From Acidimicrobiales bacterium (GTDB lineage: Bacteria > Actinomycetota > Acidimicrobiia > Acidimicrobiales > MedAcidi-G1): a DNA stretch of 64,000 nucleotides. The DNA is taken from NCBI GenBank assembly GCA_030747595.1, contig JASLKK010000012.1, positions 1 through 64,000 of the forward strand, read 5' to 3'. The position numbers and the translations under genes are program-made. Below the pieces are notes generated by a model that did no database searches, was not told the DNA's origin, and was given only the letters and a program-made list of their open reading frames with translations. This document shows positions 32,900-40,961 of this stretch, in pieces. Within the stretch, counting starts at the first letter, position 1, and each line of letters begins with the position of its first letter.

Positions 32900-33787
32900 C
32901 TACAGGTGCGTGTGCCAGTCGGCCAGCGCTGTTCCTATCTCATCAGCGGAGTCCTCCTGGATGAAGTGTTTTCCGGCGACTGTGAGCTCTGTCTGGTTGA
33001 GCCAGGTACGACAGAACTGGCGCTGGGCGCCGGTCAGGATGGCGCCGGGTTCTGCGTTCACGAACAACTTCGGGAACGGGGCCGACGCCATGAAGTTCGC
33101 GTATGCCGAGGCGATCGACACCACGTCGGCCGGCTCATCAGCTATTGGGATCTCACGGGGCCAGGTGAGGGTGGGGCGCCGCCCTTCACCCGGTTCGGTG
33201 AACGGTCGTCGGTACTCGTCGTGGTCCTCGGGTGCCAGGTCGCAGATCGTCGCCCCGGGGAGGACCGCCTCAACGAACAGGTTCTTCTCTAGCACCATGT
33301 CCTCGCCCGCCGCCGACCGGAAGGCCTGGAAGATGCCCCGTGCGGACTCGGGCCACTCGTCCCACGTGGCTATGGGCCGGACGATGGCCTCCATGTAGCA
33401 GACCCCGGCTACCGCCTCGGGGTGGTTGGCGGCCCAGTCGAACCCGAGAGCCGAGCCCCAGTCGTGCACGACCAGGGTCACACGCTCCGTCACGCCGATC
33501 TGTTCCAACAGTTCCCACAGGTAGGTTCGGTGTTCCACGAATCGGTACGAGCCGGGGCCGGAGTCGTCCAACTTCTCCGAATCGCCCTGGCCGATCAAGT
33601 CGGGGGCGATGCAACGCCCGAGGTCGGCCACGTACGGGATGATGTTGCGCCAGAGGTACGACGACGTGGGGTTGCCGTGCAAGAACACGATCGGGTCGCC
33701 CTCACCGACCTCCACGTAGGCCATCCGTTTGCCATTGACGGTGGCGAATCGCTTGTCGATCGGGTGCTTTCCTGTGGTCGGGGTCAT
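32900..33787 (-). CDS. Haloalkane dehalogenase (HLD-II type)
   Basis: 295-aa alpha/beta hydrolase. All five residues of the HLD-II catalytic set are present: nucleophile D109 (VVHDWG), acid E133, base H274 (AGKHFIQED), and halide-binding N39 (FLHGNP) and W110. These positions nearly coincide with those known for LinB (D108, E132, H272, N38, W109). It hydrolyses haloalkanes to alcohol and halide. ATG at 33787 is preferred over an upstream start that lacks homology. A near-perfect 24-bp palindrome lies 4 bp before this ATG. Aerobic marine actinobacteria could meet bromo- or iodo-alkanes naturally. Confidence 0.93.
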   Translation of the reverse strand: MTPTTGKHPIDKRFATVNGKRMAYVEVGEGDPIVFLHGNPTSSYLWRNIIPYVADLGRCIAPDLIGQGDSEKLDDSGPGSYRFVEHRTYLWELLEQIGVTERVTLVVHDWGSALGFDWAANHPEAVAGVCYMEAIVRPIATWDEWPESARGIFQAFRSAAGEDMVLEKNLFVEAVLPGATICDLAPEDHDEYRRPFTEPGEGRRPTLTWPREIPIADEPADVVSIASAYANFMASAPFPKLFVNAEPGAILTGAQRQFCRTWLNQTELTVAGKHFIQEDSADEIGTALADWHTHL

Positions 33788-33791
33788 ACCG

Positions 33792-33815
33792 ACGGACCGT
33801 AGTCCTACCGTCCGT
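33792..33815. promoter_or_regulatory. 24-bp palindrome at the dehalogenase start
   Basis: Left arm ACGGACCGTAG is repeated inverted with one mismatch after a 2-bp centre. It ends 4 bp from the haloalkane dehalogenase ATG, where it would overlap the promoter or block a leaderless transcript, since no ribosome-binding site is seen there. It looks like a dimeric repressor operator, although no regulator gene is adjacent. Confidence 0.5.
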
Positions 33816-33985
33816 ATACCTTCAGGAAGTGGCTCGTCAACCAGCAGATGCAGGGAACGGCTTCGCACCGCAGCCAGCGGCTCGGACCTTGGCACCAAGA
33901 CGGTCAAGATCTTGATGCTTTGCTCACTTCGAGGGCCGTGGCCCAGGGGAGGCCCAACTCTGGGTCAAGGTGCGATGCTGGCCTG

Positions 33986-34966
33986 ATGCGGTGGGGGATT
34001 GTTGGACATGGGGGCATTGTCTCCACGTTCCTTAGCGCGGCCAGAGGAGTCGGCCATGAGGTCGTCGCTGTCGTTGGCCGTGATGCCCCCAAGGTCGCGG
34101 CTTTCGCAGACGATCACGGTATCGGCGCGTCGAGTTGCGACTTAGGCGACCTCGTAGGCGAGGTGGACGCCGTTTACGTCGCCACCCCGCACAGCAGTCA
34201 TCGAGACGTTTCCGTGACTCTCCTGGACGCCGGGGTTCCCGTGTTGTGCGAGAAACCGATGGCGGTCAACGCCGCCCAGGTTCGACAAATGATCGAGATC
34301 TCTCAACTATCGGGGACCTTTCTCATGGAGGCCATGTGGACTCGGCACCTTCCTGTCATGGCGGCATGCAGGAAGTGGATCGAGGAAGGGCGTCTAGGCG
34401 AGATTCAAATGGTCGAAGCGAACTTCGGCTTCAACGCCCCCTATGACCCGAATAGTCGTCTTTGGGCGCCCGAATCGGCCGGAGGCAGCCTGCTCGACGT
34501 CGGGATCTACACCTTGACCTTGGCAGAACTGGTATTCCAGTCCCCGCCTCTTTCCTTTGACGCTGAGGCTGAACTATCTGCCGATGGTGTGGATGTCCGC
34601 CTTTCCGTGACTGCCGAATACCCCACCGGTGGGTTGGCCAAGCTCAACTCTGCGATCAATACCGACCTTGGCGTCGACGGACGCATTGTCGGGTCCAAGG
34701 GCCATGTCGACATTCCACGCTTCTGGCGTGCCGAGCAGATGACGCTTACAACTCTGGAAGGCGAAAAGGTCGACGAGGTGCATGTGGCTCATCGAGTCAA
34801 CGGTTTCGAATACCAGATCACCGAAGTGGCCCGATGCCTTGAGGCCGGGATGATGGAGAGTCCAATAGTCCCCGGGTCGTGGTCATTGGCCATGGCGGTC
34901 CTGATGGACGAGATCCGGTCTCGAATCGGAGTCGTCTACCCATGCGACGCAGAGGTTCTCTCGTGA
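33986..34966 (+). CDS. Gfo/Idh/MocA-family oxidoreductase
   Basis: 326-aa NAD(P)-dependent dehydrogenase. The Rossmann start MRWGIVGHGGIV, the VATPHSSH segment and the conserved LCEKPMAV lysine (about residue 88-95) are typical. The C-terminal substrate domain contains GGSLLDVGIYTL. ATG at 33986 places the Rossmann motif at the N-terminus, whereas a longer reading from 33848 does not fit. The family oxidises sugars, inositols or related polyols, and trans-dihydrodiol dehydrogenases are close relatives of this type. An aldo/keto reductase gene follows 13 nt later, suggesting a shared redox conversion. Confidence 0.9.
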   Translation: MRWGIVGHGGIVSTFLSAARGVGHEVVAVVGRDAPKVAAFADDHGIGASSCDLGDLVGEVDAVYVATPHSSHRDVSVTLLDAGVPVLCEKPMAVNAAQVRQMIEISQLSGTFLMEAMWTRHLPVMAACRKWIEEGRLGEIQMVEANFGFNAPYDPNSRLWAPESAGGSLLDVGIYTLTLAELVFQSPPLSFDAEAELSADGVDVRLSVTAEYPTGGLAKLNSAINTDLGVDGRIVGSKGHVDIPRFWRAEQMTLTTLEGEKVDEVHVAHRVNGFEYQITEVARCLEAGMMESPIVPGSWSLAMAVLMDEIRSRIGVVYPCDAEVLS

Positions 34967-34979
34967 ACGGTCTATTTAA

Positions 34980-35900
34980 ATGCTGCCGACTGTGATTCAG
35001 GGGGCAACGCCCCTATTCGGAGCAACCTTGGTGCCAGACCCAGACCGACTTCTCGATGAGGTCCACGCCTCCGGGGTCGGTGCCTTCGATTCGGGTCTCG
35101 TCTACGCAGACGAAGGCGGTACGTGTGATGGACGCCTCGGCGCCTGGGTAGCCAGCCGAGGTGTCCGCGAATCGATCACGCTTATCGGGAAGGGATGTCA
35201 TCCCGGGCCACCCGACTGGACGGCGTCCAGAGTCTCGCCCGAGACAGTGGCCGTCGATATCGCAGCGACCCTCGACCGGATGGGTACCGACAGGCTCGAC
35301 CTCTGGTTGTTCCACAGGGACGATGACACCGTGCCTGTCGGCGAGTTGGTAGATGCTGCCCAGCGCGAGGTGGCCCTGGGCACCATTGGAGCCTGGGGAG
35401 TGTCCAACTGGTCAGCCGAACGATTCTGGGAGGCTCGAAGTAGGGCAGACGTCGCTCTGCCGGTAGCCACCAGCCCGCAGTTCTCGCTGGTTGATCAACT
35501 TGCAAAGCCTTGGCCAGGGGTCACCACTATCACGGGGCCAGCCAATGCTGAAGAACGGGTTCGCCTTGCCGATTCCGAGATCTCGGTCATCACCTGGTCG
35601 CCCTTGGCTGGCGGTTTCCTTACCGCAGCACGGAGACCGGAGTCGGCCACTGATGCGGAAACGACCCGCTGCTATGACTCGGTGCAGAACCGGGATCGAA
35701 GGGACCGGACGCTGCAACTAGCGACCTCGCGGGGATGCAGTCCAGAGCAGGTCGCCATTGCTTACGTTGCGACTTCGCCTTTCCGCGCCCATGTCGTCTG
35801 CGCTGCACGCAATGGCCTGGAGGCCGCCGCGAATCTTCAGGCAGCGAAGATAGAACTCACCAGCGAAGAGCGCCAGTGGCTCGAAGATGGGGACCGGTAG
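34980..35900 (+). CDS. Aldo/keto reductase
   Basis: 306-aa (alpha/beta)8 NADPH-dependent oxidoreductase. The catalytic set can be traced as Asp and Tyr in AFDSGLVYADEGG, Lys in LIGKGCHPG and His in WLFHRDDD. SNW at GVSNWSAERF and the ITGPAN region near the C-terminus bind the cofactor. It is co-directional with the Gfo/Idh/MocA gene and only 13 nt away. Such pairs often act on sugar or inositol derivatives, but no transporter or kinase is present to define the substrate. Confidence 0.9.
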   Translation: MLPTVIQGATPLFGATLVPDPDRLLDEVHASGVGAFDSGLVYADEGGTCDGRLGAWVASRGVRESITLIGKGCHPGPPDWTASRVSPETVAVDIAATLDRMGTDRLDLWLFHRDDDTVPVGELVDAAQREVALGTIGAWGVSNWSAERFWEARSRADVALPVATSPQFSLVDQLAKPWPGVTTITGPANAEERVRLADSEISVITWSPLAGGFLTAARRPESATDAETTRCYDSVQNRDRRDRTLQLATSRGCSPEQVAIAYVATSPFRAHVVCAARNGLEAAANLQAAKIELTSEERQWLEDGDR

Positions 35901-35934
35901 CCGGGAAATCGTCCACCAGAACTACGGTCCGGGG

Positions 35935-36807
35935 ATGCCCAAGGCCGAAGTCAACGGGATTGCTATCGAATACGACGTCCAAGGCGATGGCGAGCCATTG
36001 CTCTTGGTCATGGGACTTGGGGGCCAGTTGACGGACTGGCGAGATGAGTTCGTTGGCCTGTTCGTCGATCGGGGCTTCAAGGTCATCCGCTACGACAACC
36101 GTGATAGCGGGTTGTCTTCACAGGGGACCTGGAAGCCACCCAGCCAATCGACCATTACTCGCGCTCTCCTCACCAGGCAACCGGTGAAGGGAGTGGCCTA
36201 TTCCATGGTCGACATGGCGGACGATGCCGCCGGTCTACTCGACTTCCTCGAGATCGATTCGGCTCACGTCGTCGGCCTCTCGATGGGCGGGATGATCGTC
36301 CAGGAGATTGCGCTCAACCATCCTGATCGCGTCCGGACCATGTGCTCCATCATGTCGAACACTGGTGACCGCCGAAATGGGGGTATTGCGGCCTCGCTGA
36401 TTCCCAAGTTCGCGTGGCGGCAAAAACCCTCGCTGGAAAACGCCGTGGAAGACAATGTCGAGGTCTTCCGCCTGATTTCCGGGCCCCATTTCGATGCTGA
36501 CGAGTACCGGGAGCATGTTCGACTCAATATGGATAGAAGTTTCCAACCGGAGGGGTTGGAGCGGCAAATGGCCGCCATCTCCAGCACCCGTGATCGAACG
36601 AAATTGCTTGAAGCAGTTACGGCCCCGACCTTGGTCATCCACGGACTGGTCGATCCACTGGTCAAGCCCAGTGGTGGTCTGACGACAGCCAAGGCGGTGC
36701 CGGGATCGCGGTTCCTAGGCATACCCGACATGGGACACGACCTACCAGAGCAGCGTTGGCCGGAGATATGCGACGCCATTATCGAGAACTGTCGACGCGC
36801 CAACTAG
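35935..36807 (+). CDS. Alpha/beta hydrolase
   Basis: 290-aa hydrolase. The nucleophile elbow is GLSMGG (Ser near residue 120), the oxyanion segment is VMGLGGQLTDW, the acid is in IHGLVDPL and the base His in DMGHDLPEQ. The likely start is ATG 35935 (MPKAEVNGIAIEYDV), since an upstream start overlaps the aldo/keto reductase end. The family hydrolyses esters, lactones or related bonds. The gene runs in the same direction as the two preceding oxidoreductase genes and could be the last step of a small sugar-lactone-like pathway; this is inference. Confidence 0.9.
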   Translation: MPKAEVNGIAIEYDVQGDGEPLLLVMGLGGQLTDWRDEFVGLFVDRGFKVIRYDNRDSGLSSQGTWKPPSQSTITRALLTRQPVKGVAYSMVDMADDAAGLLDFLEIDSAHVVGLSMGGMIVQEIALNHPDRVRTMCSIMSNTGDRRNGGIAASLIPKFAWRQKPSLENAVEDNVEVFRLISGPHFDADEYREHVRLNMDRSFQPEGLERQMAAISSTRDRTKLLEAVTAPTLVIHGLVDPLVKPSGGLTTAKAVPGSRFLGIPDMGHDLPEQRWPEICDAIIENCRRAN

Positions 36808-37005
36808 TGCCATTGGTTAACCGGTCCAGGCGAGATCGGTGTCTTCCCGGTCTCTCCTAGCGGCGAGGCCTTGAGTGCCCGGACTGGGCGGGGATGGAAG
36901 AAGTCGCTGCCTGCTACAGAGGTGAGCGCAGGCCCACGGGGGTGGTTTGGTCAACGCCATCTCCCAGGGAGACGATGGCCTCGCTGTCGCCCTGGTCCTA
37001 GGCGG

Positions 37006-37476
37006 TCATGTGCCTCCGGTGACCACCACGGAGGTCATGTCGCTGATGACCTTCCCATCAACGTGGTAGTCCCTGTGGTCGTTTGCCGAAAGCGTGACCA
37101 TGACCGTGTGGTTACCGTTGCTTAGGCCCGTGACGTGGTAACTGGTATCGGCGATCATCGCCACGGACGAGCCGTCGACCATCACATGCACGTGTCCCTC
37201 TCCGGGTTGGTGGTCGACTCCTGCATCGGCTGGCACCAACTCCAGACCATGGACTTCGATGTCCAACAAGATCCCGCCTGATCCGTCGGGCTCGGCGACG
37301 AGAGATACCTCAGGTCGAACCGAGAGGTCGGTGAGGTCGATGGCCGAGCCGTGGTCATGGCTGTGGTCGCCGTGGTCGCCGTGGTCGCCCATTTCCCCAT
37401 CTGCCGTGTCTCCCCCGCAGGAGGAAATACACGCCGCAAGGAGGGCTACGGCCAGTAGCAGTTTCGAGTTACCCAC
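37006..37476 (-). CDS. Histidine-rich secreted lipoprotein
   Basis: 156-aa lipoprotein. The signal peptide ends in the lipobox ISSC (Cys20), followed by a metal-binding-like run of GDHGDHGDH and SHDHG. The rest is a beta-rich domain with H-x-H-x-M (GHVHVMVDG), NGNHTVMVTLSANDH and YHVDG. It resembles small copper- or zinc-binding periplasmic domains, but no named family is certain. Its start overlaps the PhyH gene stop by 8 nt, so the two are co-transcribed. A role in metal supply to the iron dioxygenase is speculative. Confidence 0.75.
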   Translation of the reverse strand: MGNSKLLLAVALLAACISSCGGDTADGEMGDHGDHGDHSHDHGSAIDLTDLSVRPEVSLVAEPDGSGGILLDIEVHGLELVPADAGVDHQPGEGHVHVMVDGSSVAMIADTSYHVTGLSNGNHTVMVTLSANDHRDYHVDGKVISDMTSVVVTGGT

Positions 37477-38350
37477 TTTTCACCGCCTGGACGGCGAAGA
37501 AGGAGGCCACGGTGGGCATCTCGGGTAGTGCCATTTCATAGTCCGAGGTGCGTACTCGTCCGGTGGCCACGCCAGCCACCACCTCCTGGTCAAAGCGGCT
37601 GGGCAGGTGGTTGGGGGCCAACGGGTGGGCGTCCTCGGCGTGGTACTGGACAATGAACAGCGTTCGGGGTGACGCGGACAGATTTGGGGCCGAGCCGTGC
37701 AACACCCGGGCGTCCATGAGATACGCCGAGCCGACGGCCCCATGGCAGGTAACGGCTCGCTTCCGAGCCTCGGCCTCGATGTCGGGGCACACCGCGCCGG
37801 TGAACACCCCGTCGTGCCAGTGCTCAAGCAGCGGCCCCTTGTGGCTACCCGGCACAACCTCCAGTGGGCCGTTGTCGGAGCCGACCTCGTCGAGGTGGAA
37901 CAGCACGGTGATCAGGTCGTCGTTGCTGAGCGGGCCGAACGGAAAGTCCTGGTGGTACTTCAGGTGGGTGGCCGTTCCAGGCAGTTTTGAGTTGATCTTG
38001 GACTCACGGAACCGCAGATTGGCACCGACCAACTGGGTCACGGCTTCCAGGGCCCGGTTGGAGCGCATCGCGTCGAGGTAGACGTCGGACACCTCGATGG
38101 GCGAGGCGACGCGGCGAAGGCCCGGGCTTTTCGCGGTATGGCCGGGCTCGACGTCGAATCGGGGGCGCCCATCGAAGGTTTCGCCGTACGGCCCCGCATG
38201 GGAGCGGCTTTCCTCGACCCAATTGTCGAACACCGTTCGCAGGTCGGACACCTGCTGCGGGGTGAGCGCGTCCTCTAGGTACAGGTATCCGTCGGTCTCG
38301 TACTGGCTGACCTGCTCAGCGGAGAGCACCGGCGTCGAGGGTTCGGACAT
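37469..38350 (-). CDS. PhyH-family Fe(II)/2-oxoglutarate dioxygenase (second)
   Basis: 293-aa phytanoyl-CoA dioxygenase-like protein, distinct from the one at 31933. The iron site is H-x-D in KYHQDFPFG, with the distal His in DARVLHGSAPN; the Arg of SASPRTLFIVQY likely binds 2-oxoglutarate. The start at ATG 38350 gives the usual LSAEQVSQYETDGYLYLE opening. A longer reading upstream is not family-like. It overlaps the histidine-rich lipoprotein gene. The KINSKLPG and DEVGSDNGPLEVVPGSHKG segments are typical of the ectoine-hydroxylase/PhyH branch. Substrate unknown. Confidence 0.9.
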   Translation of the reverse strand: MSEPSTPVLSAEQVSQYETDGYLYLEDALTPQQVSDLRTVFDNWVEESRSHAGPYGETFDGRPRFDVEPGHTAKSPGLRRVASPIEVSDVYLDAMRSNRALEAVTQLVGANLRFRESKINSKLPGTATHLKYHQDFPFGPLSNDDLITVLFHLDEVGSDNGPLEVVPGSHKGPLLEHWHDGVFTGAVCPDIEAEARKRAVTCHGAVGSAYLMDARVLHGSAPNLSASPRTLFIVQYHAEDAHPLAPNHLPSRFDQEVVAGVATGRVRTSDYEMALPEMPTVASFFAVQAVKSG

Positions 38351-38425
38351 CAGCAGCGGAGCGTAATGGTCCGGACGAGTCCCGAGCCGAGTTTTGGTCG
38401 GACTGATCCGGTGTGAGACTGCCGG

Positions 38426-39085
38426 ATGCGCACTCGTCTGATCCTGTTGGTCGTGGCCTGCATCGTTGCGGGAGCGTGTTCTGACGACGTCGAGCCCGAG
38501 CTGGCTGTACCGACAACCACTGCTGTGCCGACCAGCACCTACGACGTCGACGAGGCGATGGATGGTGTTCGCGAGAATGTCGTGCGTCTGGTCATGGAGC
38601 GTGATGGCCTGGATCGGGAGGCTGCTGAGATTCGTGCCGACGAACTCATGGAGCGCGGCGTGGACACCGAGGTTGTCGACCAGCAGTTCTCCCTCTTTGC
38701 CAACTGGATGGACAATCATCAGTCGCATCCCGTTCTGGGTCGACACTGGACCGAGGACGAAGCCGAGTGTGCCGTGGTCACCATGCTCCAGGTAGAGGGG
38801 ATCGGCCGGACCGGTGCGCTCATGAACGGCGCCTCAGTGGGCGGCATGGCCGTCGAGGACGCTCTGTCCCTGGTACAACCCGTGGGTTATTGCACCGACC
38901 TTCTGGCATTGATGAAGGCTGACATGGCCGACCTCGGCGTCCCACAGGACCCCGATTGCTTGCTGGCCGGCTTGGTCGAGGAGGACGTCGCCAAGTGGTT
39001 CGTCGCCCTCTTCATGTACGGCCGTGAGGGGTTCAATGCTGCGATGGGCGAGGACCTCGACCTGACCTGCCCGGCGGGTTCCTGA
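38426..39085 (+). CDS. Hypothetical lipoprotein
   Basis: 219-aa secreted protein. The signal peptide MRTRLILLVVACIVAGAC ends in a lipobox (VAGAC, Cys18), then an acidic, Thr-rich spacer and a helical domain with four cysteines (C near AECAVV, YCTD, DPDCLL, LTCPAGS) that could form two disulfides. No family is recognised. It is divergent from the PhyH gene across 75 bp and convergent with the gamma-glutamyltransferase gene. Confidence 0.75.
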   Translation: MRTRLILLVVACIVAGACSDDVEPELAVPTTTAVPTSTYDVDEAMDGVRENVVRLVMERDGLDREAAEIRADELMERGVDTEVVDQQFSLFANWMDNHQSHPVLGRHWTEDEAECAVVTMLQVEGIGRTGALMNGASVGGMAVEDALSLVQPVGYCTDLLALMKADMADLGVPQDPDCLLAGLVEEDVAKWFVALFMYGREGFNAAMGEDLDLTCPAGS

Positions 39086-39136
39086 CCGCCTCGTCTCCGG
39101 GCCGACTGGCTACCACCGTCGTTACGAGGGTGGTCG

Positions 39137-40786
39137 TCAGGGAGTGAGCGCCATTCCGTCGCCGCCCGGATCGGCGGCTCCGGACAACCCACTGGGTCCC
39201 ACGGCGATGGCGTGCACCCTGGCGAACTCGTAGCTGCCGGGCCACCGGACCACCTCGTAGCCGTCGGCCTCCAGCTCTCGGGTCACCGATCGGGGGATTC
39301 GGTTGCAGACGTCGATGGTGTCGCTCGTGGCCGAGAACCGGGGGGCCGAGATCGCCTCCAGCACCGGCATGTCGTGGTCGACGGCGTTGAGGATCACCTG
39401 CAGTACGCCCATGGCGATCTGGGTACCCCCTGGAGCGCCGACTACGAACCGCAGCGCTTCGTCGTCTGGGAGTCTTCGGTCCAGAAGGAGGGTCGGGCAG
39501 AGCGAGGTAAAGCGGCGCTTGCCGGGGGCCAGCGAACCGGGTCGTCCCGGACGGGGGTCGAACACCCCCATGCAGCCGTTGTACATGAAGCCCAGGCCCT
39601 CGGTGACGACGCCGGACGGCATACCCAGCGAGTGGGTCATCGACATGGCGTTGCCGTCGGCGTCGACCACGCAGACGTGGGTGGTGTCGGGTGGCTCACC
39701 AGCCATGCGATCCACGTGGGCACGTTCGCCGGCCATGATGCGCTGGGCCATCTCGGCGGCGTGGTCGTTCGACAAGAGCCGGTCCAGTGGCACGTCGACG
39801 AAGGCTGGGTCTCCGACGTGGGCGTCCTTGTCGGCTGTGGCCCACTTCATGGCCTCAGCCACCGTCCGGACGTATTGGACGCTGTTGTGCCCCATGGCCC
39901 CCAGGTCGAAGAGGCCGAGGATGTTGAGCATTTCGGCCACCATGACTCCACCGCCAGGCGGCTGATTCGTGGCCACCTCCAGTCCCCGGTAGGTCGTGCG
40001 CAGCGGCTCGCCCCAGACGGTCTGGTACTCGTCGAGGTCGGCGGCCGTCAGTAGACCGCCGTTGGCCGCCATGTCGGCATCGATCTCCGCTGCGATCCCA
40101 CCCCGGTAGAACTCGTCCGCTCCACCTTCGGCGATGCGGGTCAGAGTCCTGGCCAGATCGGGGTTTCGGAGCGTCTCACCGATGGGTCGAAGCGACCCGT
40201 TCTCGTCGAAGTAGATGCGGCGCCCGGCCGGGGTGTGGGCCAGACGCCCGACGTTGTCGGCTCGGCCGAGCGTGGCGCCCTCCTTCCACCAGTGGAACAC
40301 CGACGGCCGGATCGCAAAGCCGTCGGCTGCCCAGGCAATGGCCGGAGCTACTACGTCAGCCCAGTCGAGACGGCCGTAGCGGCTCTGTGCTTCGTAGTAG
40401 GCCAGTAGCGAGCCGGGCGTGGTGATCGACTGGTAGCCAACGTCGTTGACGTTGCCGTCGAGGATGAAGCCGAACCCGTCTCGGGTTTCGCCGACCAGCA
40501 GGTGCTCCCACATGTCGGGGCGCACGGCGGCCGGCGACGTGCCATGGAAGTCGACACAGGTGTGGATGGTCTCACCAGAATCGGCGCCTGGGCGGCCGGC
40601 GGGCAAGAACAACTGGGCGCTCCCGAATCCGGCTATGCCGCACATCTGGGGATCGACCACGCCGGCCACAAGGGCGCAGGCCACCGCGGCATCCACAGCG
40701 TTGCCACCGGCCCGTAGCGCTTCGACACCGGCCTCCACCGCCTCGGGTTGAGCGGCCACCACCATCCCGGTCGCGAATGGGCTCAT
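39137..40786 (-). CDS. Gamma-glutamyltransferase family protein
   Basis: 549-aa Ntn-hydrolase proenzyme. The autocatalytic processing Thr is in the PPDTTHVCVVDADGNAMSMTHSLG segment, and the family N-terminal GGNAVDAAVACALVAGVVDPQMCGIAGFG is clear. Family members cleave gamma-glutamyl amides such as glutathione, or related amide bonds. No signal peptide is visible, so it may be cytoplasmic. The ATG at 40786 is favoured over 40792 because of its spacing from GAGGGG. It lies divergent from an aminotransferase. Links with gamma-glutamyl-methylamide metabolism in the window are possible but unsupported. Confidence 0.87.
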   Translation of the reverse strand: MSPFATGMVVAAQPEAVEAGVEALRAGGNAVDAAVACALVAGVVDPQMCGIAGFGSAQLFLPAGRPGADSGETIHTCVDFHGTSPAAVRPDMWEHLLVGETRDGFGFILDGNVNDVGYQSITTPGSLLAYYEAQSRYGRLDWADVVAPAIAWAADGFAIRPSVFHWWKEGATLGRADNVGRLAHTPAGRRIYFDENGSLRPIGETLRNPDLARTLTRIAEGGADEFYRGGIAAEIDADMAANGGLLTAADLDEYQTVWGEPLRTTYRGLEVATNQPPGGGVMVAEMLNILGLFDLGAMGHNSVQYVRTVAEAMKWATADKDAHVGDPAFVDVPLDRLLSNDHAAEMAQRIMAGERAHVDRMAGEPPDTTHVCVVDADGNAMSMTHSLGMPSGVVTEGLGFMYNGCMGVFDPRPGRPGSLAPGKRRFTSLCPTLLLDRRLPDDEALRFVVGAPGGTQIAMGVLQVILNAVDHDMPVLEAISAPRFSATSDTIDVCNRIPRSVTRELEADGYEVVRWPGSYEFARVHAIAVGPSGLSGAADPGGDGMALTP

Positions 40787-40961
40787 CCTCATGTCCCCTC
40801 GTAGGTGGTCAAGGATGCTTGATCCTTGCATGGGCCGGTTGGGTAGAAGTGCCCAGTGGTCCACATGGCAGGCTGTGGGAGGTACCAGAGGGGCCGGATT
40901 AGGCATCGGGACAGTCGTCGGTGATGCTCGTGGGCTGCGGCCTATTCCAGGAGGGAACGCC

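Noticed and set aside
39137-40786. Gamma-glutamyltransferase as part of the methylamine pathway
   Set aside because: It lies more than 10 kb from gmaS, on the other strand and among unrelated genes. Only the word gamma-glutamyl links them.
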